Source of the DNA: Clostridia bacterium
GTDB lineage: Bacteria > Bacillota > DSM-521 > Neomoorellales > SLTJ01
DNA length: 7,633 bases
NCBI GenBank assembly: GCA_014360105.1
Contig: JACIYD010000066.1
Location: 1-7,633 of the forward strand
Direction: 5' to 3'
Each line of letters opens with the position of its first letter. The first letter of the stretch is position 1. Positions 1-6,059 of the stretch are shown piece by piece. The translations under genes and the position numbers were made by a program. The notes under the pieces are model-generated. The model was not told where the DNA came from. It did no database searches and saw nothing but the letters and a program-made list of their open reading frames with translations.

Positions 1-1255
1 GGTCGGCCAATCGCTCCCTCACCCGGGCCAGCAGCGCCGCCCGCCCGGGAACCTGAAAGTGCCGGGCCACGCCTTTGGGGTCATAGTCGAAGCGGTCGTG
101 GAAGAAATACGTACTGGCCTCGGCCACCTCCCGGAGGGTCTTGACGCGGTCCCGCACCAACCCTACGACTTCTTTGAGCTTCTTCCATTCCGCTTCCGTC
201 GGCGGCGCGCCCACCAGCTCCAGCTTTTGGAAGTACGGCAGACAGAGGCGCGTCACCCGCTCCAGATCGGCCCAGACCAAATAATGCCCGTTCATCCAGG
301 TGATCTTTCGTTGGTCGTAGATCGCCGGGTTCTTGGAAACCCGCTCAAGGGAGAAGCGCGCCACCATTTCCTCCAGAGGAAGGAATTCCTCTTCCCCGCC
401 GGGGGACCAGCCGAGCAGTGCCAGATAGTTGAGCAGGGCCTCCGGCAGGTAGCCGTCCGCCCGGTACTCTTCCACCGAAGTGGCCCCATGCCGCTTGCTC
501 AACTTGCTCCGGTCGGGCGCAAGGATCATCGGCACGTGAGCAAAGAGGGGCATGGGGTGGCCCAGGGCCTCGTAAACGAGCACCTGCTTGGGTGTGTTGG
601 AGAGGTGCTCCTCGGCACGGATGACGTGGCTGATGGCCATCGCGTGGTCGTCTACCACGCAGGCAAAGTTGTAGGTCGGCAGGCCGTTTGCCTTCATCAG
701 GACAAAGTCTTCTAATACCTCCCCGGGGAAGACCACCTCCCCCCGGATGAGATCGTGCAGGACAACTGCCCGGTCCCGGGCCACCTTCAAGCGTACGGCC
801 GGCTTGCGCCCCTCCGCCTCCAGCGCCGCCTGCCTCGCCGCGGAAAGGTGCGCACAACGGCCGTCGTAGGCCACTGGTTTACCCAGGCGGCGTGCCTCCG
901 CGCGCTGCGCGGCCAGCTCTTCGGGCGTGCAATAGCATTTGTAGGCGCGGCCGGCCGCGAGCAGACGGGAGGCGGCCTCGCGGTAGAACTCCAGTCTTTC
1001 CGTCTGGCGGTAAGGACCGAAGGGGCCGCCGATGTCCGGCCCCTCGTCCCAGTCCAGACCCAGCCAGCGCAAGGAAGAAAGAATTTGGGACAAGGCTTCC
1101 GGAGTAGAGCGTTCCGTATCCGTATCGTCGATGCGCAAGATAAAGGAACCGCCGTGGTGCCGGGCGAAGAGCCAGTTGAAAAGGGCCGTCCTCGCGCCGC
1201 CCACGTGCAGGGCGCCTGTCGGGCTTGGGGCGAAGCGCACTCTCACCCGCGACAA
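1..1255 (-). CDS. gltX: Glutamyl-tRNA synthetase, 3' end beyond the window
   Basis: Cytoplasmic class I aminoacyl-tRNA synthetase that charges tRNA-Glu with glutamate using ATP (in many Firmicutes it also mischarges tRNA-Gln for later amidation). The 418 residues in the window begin with the family signature RFAPSPTGALHVGG (residues 8-20, HIGH-type motif), then LRIDDTDTERS (40-50). A likely zinc site, CYC at 107-109 plus YDGRC at 130-134, follows, then NFACVVDDHAMAISHVIRAEEHLSNT (196-221) and the KMSKS-type loop KLSKRHG at 251-257. About 60-70 C-terminal anticodon-binding residues lie past the left edge (family usually about 480-490). The start is taken as TTG at 1255 because AAGGAGG sits 9 nt upstream; the in-frame GTG at 1246 would be 18 nt away. 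It is the last visible gene of the leftward string, 32 nt after the endonuclease IV-like gene, with no visible promoter of its own. Identity is very secure. Confidence 0.97.
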   Translation of the reverse strand, partial: MSRVRVRFAPSPTGALHVGGARTALFNWLFARHHGGSFILRIDDTDTERSTPEALSQILSSLRWLGLDWDEGPDIGGPFGPYRQTERLEFYREAASRLLAAGRAYKCYCTPEELAAQRAEARRLGKPVAYDGRCAHLSAARQAALEAEGRKPAVRLKVARDRAVVLHDLIRGEVVFPGEVLEDFVLMKANGLPTYNFACVVDDHAMAISHVIRAEEHLSNTPKQVLVYEALGHPMPLFAHVPMILAPDRSKLSKRHGATSVEEYRADGYLPEALLNYLALLGWSPGGEEEFLPLEEMVARFSLERVSKNPAIYDQRKITWMNGHYLVWADLERVTRLCLPYFQKLELVGAPPTEAEWKKLKEVVGLVRDRVKTLREVAEASTYFFHDRFDYDPKGVARHFQVPGRAALLARVRERLAD

Positions 1256-1287
1256 GTCCTGCTCCCTCCTTCCCGGAAATGCCAGGG

Positions 1288-2160
1288 TCACTCCCCCGGG
1301 TGCACTTCTTTGCTCACTTGCTGCCATATTTTCTGGTAAATGAGTGCGTCCGCCACCTGGCGGTCGGCCGACTCGCAGATGACCGTGCCACCGGCACCGC
1401 AGGCGAGGATCGCCTCGGCCAGCGGGGCAAAGGCCGGGCCAAAGCCCTCCTCCTCAAGGTTGCGGTGCCGCCTCTCGCCGCCCGCGGTATACTCGATGGG
1501 GCTGAAATGGATGTGCAGATCGCGCAGGACGGCGGCTCCGAGCGCCTCGCCCACCGCCTCCAGCACCCGGCGAAAGGCGGCGGCGTCGGTCAGCGTCCCG
1601 CCTTCGCGGGCGTGCAGGTGGGCGAAGTCGAGCGTCGGTACGACCCGTTTGCCGAAACGGCAAAGGGCGAGGACTTCGTCCAGCGCGCCCAGTTGGTTTT
1701 GTTTGCCCGTGGTCTCCGGCGCCAGCGTGATTTCCGCCAGATTGTCCGCTTCTGCCTCCGCCAGAACCTCTTCCAGGAGCGCTAAGGCCCGCGCCAGCGC
1801 TTGTGCCCGGTTACGGCCGGCGGCACCCGGGTGAAAAACAACCTTGCGCGCACCCATCCAGGCGGCGGCCCGGAGGGAACGCATCAGGTGGCGCTTGGTG
1901 TTTTCCCTTGTTTCGCCCTCGGCCGCCAGGTTAATGTAGTACGGTCCGTGTACGCTCAGACTGATCCCGTACCGCGCCGCCTCGGCACCCAGCGCGCGCG
2001 CTGTCTCCTCTCCGATGTTGACACCCCGGCTGCACTGGTACTCAAAGGCCTGCAAACCCATCCCGGCGAGCCATGCCGGAATCGCCGTGCTGCTCTTGCC
2101 CCCTTGCGCATAAAAGAGAGGCGAAGCTCCGGCCGGGCCAAAGCGCAACACAACTGCCAC
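1288..2160 (-). CDS. Endonuclease IV-like TIM-barrel protein (AP endonuclease family 2)
   Basis: A 290-residue protein of the endonuclease IV / xylose isomerase-like TIM-barrel superfamily, probably acting on abasic or damaged DNA. Metal-ligand motifs of endonuclease IV are visible in order: SVHGPYYINL (H71), VVFHPG (H110), APETTG (E149), TLDFAHLHAR (D178, H181), DLHIHFS (H216 or H218), RRHRNLEEEGFG (H232) and CESAD (E263). The aspartate that normally precedes the H232-equivalent in a D-x-H pair is replaced by arginine, so the third metal site may be altered and activity is not certain. The opening RFGPAGAS resembles archaeal-style endonuclease IV-related proteins more than classical Nfo. The start is uncertain: GTG at 2160 has AGGAG only 2 nt away, while GTG at 2151 or TTG at 2148 fit the ribosome site better. 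That AGGAG overlaps the nrdJ stop codon, 6 nt upstream, which suggests translational coupling. Exact substrate is unknown. Confidence 0.85.
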   Translation of the reverse strand: MAVVLRFGPAGASPLFYAQGGKSSTAIPAWLAGMGLQAFEYQCSRGVNIGEETARALGAEAARYGISLSVHGPYYINLAAEGETRENTKRHLMRSLRAAAWMGARKVVFHPGAAGRNRAQALARALALLEEVLAEAEADNLAEITLAPETTGKQNQLGALDEVLALCRFGKRVVPTLDFAHLHAREGGTLTDAAAFRRVLEAVGEALGAAVLRDLHIHFSPIEYTAGGERRHRNLEEEGFGPAFAPLAEAILACGAGGTVICESADRQVADALIYQKIWQQVSKEVHPGE

Positions 2161-2166
2161 CTCTCC

Positions 2167-5100
2167 TCAACAGCGGCTGAACCCGCAGCGGCAAATAAGG
2201 CAACCCTCGCTGTACTCGAGCCGGGCACCGCAATCCGGGCAAAGTCCGCGCCGCAGCAGCTCGTTGTCCTCAAGTGCTACCGGCCCGCTCTTTTCTTCAG
2301 GCTCTTCGGCGCCCCCCGCTTCCTCGAGCATCTGGCGCAGCAGCTCGCCCAGGCGGTAACCGTCGCCCCGTGCCAGTTCCTGGGCCAGTATACGGCCGAT
2401 GATGTCGGGGCAGGATTTGCCGACCAGGCTGGCGTCGCGCGCGCGGCGGCGCAAGAAATTGGGACAGCTCACCGAAGTAAGCTGGTCGATGATCGCCTCC
2501 GGCGCAATGTTGGCGCGCAGGGCGAGGGAAACAAGCCGGCTTACCCCCTCGGCAAAGCCCTGGCAGCCGCCGGTCGAGCCGGTAGTAATAAAGGTCTCGA
2601 TGATCCCTTCGTGGTCCGAGTTTACCGTAATATACATTTTGCCGCAACCGGTCTTCACCTGCTCCGTCACGCCCACCGTGCGCTTCGGCCGCGGCCGGGG
2701 ATAGGTCTTGCCCCTACGCGCCCGGCTCCCCTCGGCCTCGCCCTGGCCGCGCACCAGTACTTCCTCCTCGCGGCTGCCCGCGCGGTACACGGTCACTCCC
2801 TTGCAGCCAAGGCGATAGGCCAGCAGGAAAACCTCCTCCACATCCTCTCTGGTCGCCGTGTAGGGGAAGTTTACCGTCTTGCTTACCGCGTTATCCGTGT
2901 ACTGCTGGAAGGCAGCCTGCATGCGAATGTGCCATACCGGTGCGATCTCCAGCGCGGTGACGAAAACGCGGCGCATGGCCGGGGGAATCTCTTCGATCTG
3001 CTGGCAGGAGCCGCTGCGCGCCACTTCCCGGAAGATACTTTCCGCCCGCACGGCGTCAAAGTGCTGCCGCACGTATGCCTCGAAGACCGGGTTAACCTCC
3101 AGCAGTTGTTCGCCCTCCAGCACGTTCTTGGTGTACACCAGGGAGAAAACCGGCTCAATGCCCGAAGTCGTACCGGCGATCATGCTAATCGTGCCGGTGG
3201 GGGCGATGGTGGTTAAGGTGGCATTGCGGCGCCGCTTCCCCCGGTAAACGCTCCGTTCGATGTTGGGAAAATCGCCGCGCTCCTCCGCAAGCTTGGCAGA
3301 GGCGGCATGGGCCGCTTCCCGGATGTAACCCATGACCTTGCGCGCCAATTCCACCGCCTGCTCGCTGTCGTACGGCAGGCGCAGTTGGAAGAGCATGTCC
3401 GCCCAGCCCATTACCCCCAGGCCGATTTTGCGATTACCGCGCACCATCGCCTCGATCGCCGGCAGGGGAAAACGGTTGATTTCGACCACGTTGTCCAGGA
3501 AGCGAACCGACCAGGTGACGACCTCTTTCAGCCTGTCCCAGAGGACCTGGCCTCCCTCCACCATGTGCGCCAGGTTGACCGAACCCAGGTTGCAGGCCTC
3601 ATAGGGCAAAAGCGGTTGTTCGCCGCAGTTATGGGCATAGATCCCGTTGGCATCGAAAGCGTTAATGCCGGGAACTTGAACATCGTATACCTTCTCTACC
3701 CCATCATCCTCCACGAACAAGACCGTGGCCGCGAACCTCTCGCGCTTCATCTTACGCCGGTAGGCGGCCAGAAGGGCGCTGAGTTTCTGCGCCTTTTCCC
3801 TGTCGCCAAAGCCGATTTGTTCGGCAAAAACAACCAAGTTATCCCCCGAGATAACCAGCTCATGCTGCGCCTTTATGTTGTACTCGCGTTTACTCCCCCT
3901 GCCATCTGGCATCGGTCTCCTGCCGGCCGGACGCCGCTCCTCATATATGGTGCTTACAATCCCTAAACGAAGGAGCATGCGCTGGACGGCCCGGAGGAGC
4001 TCGAGATCGCTTTGAGCAAGGCGAACGCTAACACCCTCTTCTTGACTTCCCCGGACCGAGCCGTCGCAGTCGAAAAGGCCGCGCAAGAAGCCCCGGTAGC
4101 CGTCTGATGAAGCGCGTTCTATTTCGGGGGTAACGGTCTTCCTGCCCGGGCGCAGGCCCATGCGCTCGGCCAGAGCTTTGAGGCCAGCCGATTCGAGGCG
4201 GAATTCGCCGCGCCCTTTAACCGGGGACCAGCCTAGGAAGTCGGAAAGGTGAGGCAGGTCTACTGCACACCTCAAGGCCAGCTCCATCACTGAGGACGCC
4301 CTACTTTCTTGGGCAAAGCCGTGGATGGCTTGCTCCCTTGCCCAGACTGAGAGAACAGCAGCCTCTTTTTTCAGCACCCCGTCTCCCACCAGAAGGCCGA
4401 GCAGGTACCCCTCGCCCTCGGTTAGCTCACCGGGCCAGCCGGCCAGCGGCCGATGGTTATGGAGGAGAATTTGGTCCCCGGATTTCAGCTCCTTTACCGG
4501 TACCCACTCGCAACTGATACGGTAGCGCGTCCGGTCAACTACGCGCAAGACCCGGTGGTCCAGGGTCAAGCGCAGGCTATAACCTTCCCGCGTACGCAGC
4601 CTGACGATAGGTTTTATCGCCGTCTGGAAAAAGCCTTCCTTGCCCGAGCGATAAGGTATCCCATTGACCACCGCTTCAAAGGGCCGGCCTATCAGTTCGC
4701 GCACTTGGCGCGGGCCTTCACTGGTAGTTACCCACGTATCACCCGTCACGCAGGGGTTGGTCGCCTCGATCTCCCCCAGTTCCGGCGTGGGGTTCCCCTC
4801 GTTCAGCCGGTCGAGGAAGACGATCCCCGGTTCACCGTTGGCCCAGGCATGCTCCACGATCAAATCGAAAATCTCGCGCGCCTTATAGCGGTCGTAGACC
4901 TTGCCGCCAAACTTAAGCTCGTAATAATCGTCGCGCTCCAGCGCCTCCATGAACTCTTTCGTCAGGCCCACGGAGATGTTAAAGTTCGTAAGCTCGCGGT
5001 TATCCCGCTTGCTGGCGATGAACTCCTTGATATCCGGGTGGTCGACGCGCAAGATACCCATGTTCGCGCCGCGGCGCGTTCCGCCCTGTTTGATGGCCTC

Positions 5101-5562
5101 GGTAGCCGCATTGAAAACCTTCATGAAGGACACCGGGCCGGAAGCCACCCCACCGGTACTGCGCACCGGGCTGTTTTTCGGCCGCAACCGGGAAAAGCTG
5201 AAACCCGTACCGCCCCCCGATTTGTGGATGAGCGCCGCGTCCTTTACCGCGGTAAAGATCTCCTCCATGCTGTCGCCCACCGGAATGACAAAACACGCCG
5301 AGAGCTGCCCCAGATCCCGGCCGGCGTTCATCAAGGTTGGGCTGTTGGGCAGGAAATCGAAAGCGGTCATCAAGGAATAGAACCTTTCCTCGACGGCCGC
5401 CAGCTCCGCCTGGGATATGTCGGGTCGAAAAACCCGTTCGGCCTCGGCGACGGCCCTCGCCACCCGGCGAAACATTTCCTCCGGCGTTTCCACCACCCGG
5501 TTATTCTCTTTTCTCAAGTAGCGCTTCTCCAAAATGGTGCGCGCGTTGGCGGTAAGTTCCAT
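2167..5562 (-). CDS. nrdJ: Class II (adenosylcobalamin-dependent) ribonucleotide reductase, intein-containing
   Basis: Reduces ribonucleotides to deoxyribonucleotides in the cytoplasm using a B12-derived radical, so it needs no oxygen. The precursor is 1131 residues; removing the intein (271-645) leaves 756, a normal NrdJ size. Visible landmarks are FLPNSPTLMNAG (70-81), LSACFVIPV with redox C90, SGGGTGFSFSRLRP (115-128), the active-site loop N269-P split by the intein from C646-G-E648, ACNLGSVNL with redox partner C657, and APTGTISMIAGTTSGIEPVFS (787-807, phosphate-binding). A TSCPD-type region follows (about 964-1056, ending GKSCPDIIGRIL), then a cysteine-rich tail (1108-1131). There is no N-terminal ATP-cone. 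ATG at 5562 follows G-rich ribosome-site candidates (AAGGGGG further off, AGAGGGC adjacent). The gene's first 62 nt overlap the preceding membrane-protein gene, and its stop is 6 nt before the endonuclease IV-like gene. I saw no NrdR box or cobalamin riboswitch upstream. Confidence 0.96.
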   Translation of the reverse strand: MELTANARTILEKRYLRKENNRVVETPEEMFRRVARAVAEAERVFRPDISQAELAAVEERFYSLMTAFDFLPNSPTLMNAGRDLGQLSACFVIPVGDSMEEIFTAVKDAALIHKSGGGTGFSFSRLRPKNSPVRSTGGVASGPVSFMKVFNAATEAIKQGGTRRGANMGILRVDHPDIKEFIASKRDNRELTNFNISVGLTKEFMEALERDDYYELKFGGKVYDRYKAREIFDLIVEHAWANGEPGIVFLDRLNEGNPTPELGEIEATNPCVTGDTWVTTSEGPRQVRELIGRPFEAVVNGIPYRSGKEGFFQTAIKPIVRLRTREGYSLRLTLDHRVLRVVDRTRYRISCEWVPVKELKSGDQILLHNHRPLAGWPGELTEGEGYLLGLLVGDGVLKKEAAVLSVWAREQAIHGFAQESRASSVMELALRCAVDLPHLSDFLGWSPVKGRGEFRLESAGLKALAERMGLRPGRKTVTPEIERASSDGYRGFLRGLFDCDGSVRGSQEEGVSVRLAQSDLELLRAVQRMLLRLGIVSTIYEERRPAGRRPMPDGRGSKREYNIKAQHELVISGDNLVVFAEQIGFGDREKAQKLSALLAAYRRKMKRERFAATVLFVEDDGVEKVYDVQVPGINAFDANGIYAHNCGEQPLLPYEACNLGSVNLAHMVEGGQVLWDRLKEVVTWSVRFLDNVVEINRFPLPAIEAMVRGNRKIGLGVMGWADMLFQLRLPYDSEQAVELARKVMGYIREAAHAASAKLAEERGDFPNIERSVYRGKRRRNATLTTIAPTGTISMIAGTTSGIEPVFSLVYTKNVLEGEQLLEVNPVFEAYVRQHFDAVRAESIFREVARSGSCQQIEEIPPAMRRVFVTALEIAPVWHIRMQAAFQQYTDNAVSKTVNFPYTATREDVEEVFLLAYRLGCKGVTVYRAGSREEEVLVRGQGEAEGSRARRGKTYPRPRPKRTVGVTEQVKTGCGKMYITVNSDHEGIIETFITTGSTGGCQGFAEGVSRLVSLALRANIAPEAIIDQLTSVSCPNFLRRRARDASLVGKSCPDIIGRILAQELARGDGYRLGELLRQMLEEAGGAEEPEEKSGPVALEDNELLRRGLCPDCGARLEYSEGCLICRCGFSRC
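3628..4752 (-). mobile_element. Intein with LAGLIDADG homing endonuclease, in NrdJ
   Basis: An in-frame protein-splicing element of 375 residues (precursor residues 271-645). It begins CVTGDTWVTT (splicing block A, nucleophile C271), has RLTLDHRVL (331-339, block B with the T-x-x-H pattern), and ends VYDVQVPGINAFDANG...YAHN, giving penultimate H644, terminal N645 and +1 nucleophile C646. These are the canonical residues of a standard (class 1) intein, so splicing should work. Between them sit two LAGLIDADG motifs, YLLGLLVGDG (386-395, D394) and FLRGLFDCDG (492-501, D500), with both catalytic acids kept, so the homing endonuclease is probably active. The joint rebuilds N-P-C-G-E-Q-P, the active-site loop of ribonucleotide reductase. 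Hand counts of seven 60-nt lines inside give about 57% GC against about 66% in six host lines, which fits horizontal arrival, though the sample is small. Confidence 0.96.
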
Positions 5563-5962
5563 GCCCTCTTGTCCCCCTTGGTCCCCTTAAAGCGAAACCG
5601 ACCGCAAGCCCGAAGACTACGAGGCGCAAGGTCACCGACGTCCAGGCAAGCTCCTCGCCGCCTTGCCACCACCTGACCCCTTCACCGACCAAAGCCAAGA
5701 GGAAGCCGGCCAGGGCTACCCTCTCGCCCACCCAGGGAAACCGCTCACCTGCGGCTTTGGTCTGAGCGACGCGACAACCGACGAAAACGGCAACGGCCCA
5801 GCCCGCCACCCCCATCACCCCGGAGCCGGTCGGCCAAAGCGGGAGAATGAGGGCCTCGCCCAGGGACCAGAATAGGGCTATAATCAACATAACGGCCGTG
5901 CCCAGACGGACTGCCTGTCCCGGTTTTCTGGCCGGTTGCTTGTCTTGTCCGAAGAATGTCAT
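5501..5962 (-). CDS. Small four-helix membrane protein, function unknown
   Basis: I do not recognise the family. The 153-residue product has a short polar, basic N-terminus (residues 1-19) and four hydrophobic stretches at about 20-42, 47-63, 82-97 and 108-125. A basic, non-hydrophobic tail (about 126-153) follows, so it is predicted to sit in the cytoplasmic membrane. No cleavable signal peptide, metal motif or enzyme signature stands out; a glutamate (E36) lies within the first helix. The ATG at 5962 is well supported by AAGGAG 7 nt upstream (5970-5975). It is the first gene of the leftward string. Its last 62 nt overlap the start of nrdJ in another frame, and the nrdJ ribosome site lies inside it, so its translation may influence nrdJ expression. 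The long overlap could also mean the 3' end is extended by a small frameshift. A real gene is likely because of the ribosome site and hydrophobic pattern. Confidence 0.68.
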   Translation of the reverse strand: MTFFGQDKQPARKPGQAVRLGTAVMLIIALFWSLGEALILPLWPTGSGVMGVAGWAVAVFVGCRVAQTKAAGERFPWVGERVALAGFLLALVGEGVRWWQGGEELAWTSVTLRLVVFGLAVGFALRGPRGTRGHGTYRQRAHHFGEALLEKRE

Positions 5963-5999
5963 CAGGTGGCTCCTTATGTCTAAATTTTACCATAGAATC

Positions 6000-6012
6000 C
6001 TGTTATAAACAG
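6000..6012. promoter_or_regulatory. 13-bp palindrome CTGTTATAAACAG, possible operator
   Basis: Perfect 5-bp arms (CTGTT / AACAG) flank a 3-nt centre. It lies exactly over the candidate -10 elements of both divergent promoters, where a repressor dimer could block both. It is short and AT-rich enough that the symmetry may simply reflect the paired -10 elements, and no regulator gene is visible in the window. Confidence 0.3.
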
Positions 6013-6014
6013 TG

Positions 6015-6031
6015 TTTTCCACTTTTCCACA
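6015..6031. repeat. Tandem TTTTCCAC repeat resembling DnaA boxes
   Basis: Two copies of TTTTCCAC in direct repeat with 8-nt period (6015-6022 and 6023-6030). Read as 9-mers, the second (TTTTCCACA, 6023-6031) fits the relaxed DnaA-box consensus TTWTNCACA, and the first (TTTTCCACT, 6015-6023) misses it at the last base. The second copy covers the candidate leftward -35. The sites overlap by one base, tighter than usual DnaA-box spacing, so chance or another role is possible. Confidence 0.3.
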
Positions 6032-6044
6032 GGCCTCTACAGGG

Positions 6045-6059
6045 GAGGAATAACGATTG
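6045..6059 (+). promoter_or_regulatory. Ribosome binding site that fixes the TTG start of the DUF523 gene
   Basis: The purine run GGGGAGGA (6042-6049) lies about 7 nt before TTG at 6057. No ATG or GTG in the same frame near here is better placed, and the protein starting at this TTG begins with the expected family N-terminus (TLVLVSACLLG). Confidence 0.7.

Larger units (their letters stand above)
5963..6056. promoter_or_regulatory. Divergent intergenic region with candidate back-to-back promoters
   Basis: This 94-nt gap separates the leftward nrdJ string from the rightward DUF523 gene and is clearly more AT-rich than its surroundings. Leftward candidate: -35 TGGAAA (6029-6024) and -10 TATAAC (6007-6002), 16-nt spacer, giving a leader of roughly 30 nt. 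A second leftward option is an extended -10, TGGTAAAAT (5992-5984), but its leader would be very short. Rightward candidate: extended -10 TGTTATAAA (6001-6009) without a good -35, giving a leader of roughly 40 nt. The two main -10 elements overlap on opposite strands. These are eye matches to the housekeeping sigma consensus only; no start site is known. Confidence 0.45.

Noticed and set aside
59..1339. Overlapping plus-strand open frames (59-715, 755-1339)
   Set aside because: Antisense to gltX, whose protein matches glutamyl-tRNA synthetase along its whole visible length.
1801..3216. 471-codon open frame on the plus strand
   Set aside because: It lies antisense to the well-supported endonuclease IV-like gene and nrdJ, its product is low in recognisable motifs and rich in Arg/Ala/His/Gln. 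Long mirror frames are common in GC-rich coding DNA.
3628..4752. Intein being split or decayed
   Set aside because: The frame is continuous, with splicing blocks A, B and F/G and both LAGLIDADG motifs present.
4453..5676. 407-codon open frame on the plus strand
   Set aside because: Antisense to nrdJ and its intein; no family signature, and its composition is that of a shadow frame.
5984..5992. TGGTAAAAT as the main leftward promoter
   Set aside because: Good extended -10, but transcription would begin about 2 nt before the AAGGAG ribosome site, leaving almost no leader; kept only as an alternative.
5563..6056. NrdR box or cobalamin riboswitch ahead of nrdJ
   Set aside because: I looked for NrdR-type palindromes and for a B12-box-like element. 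Nothing matched, and the 94-nt intergenic space is too short for a full cobalamin riboswitch.
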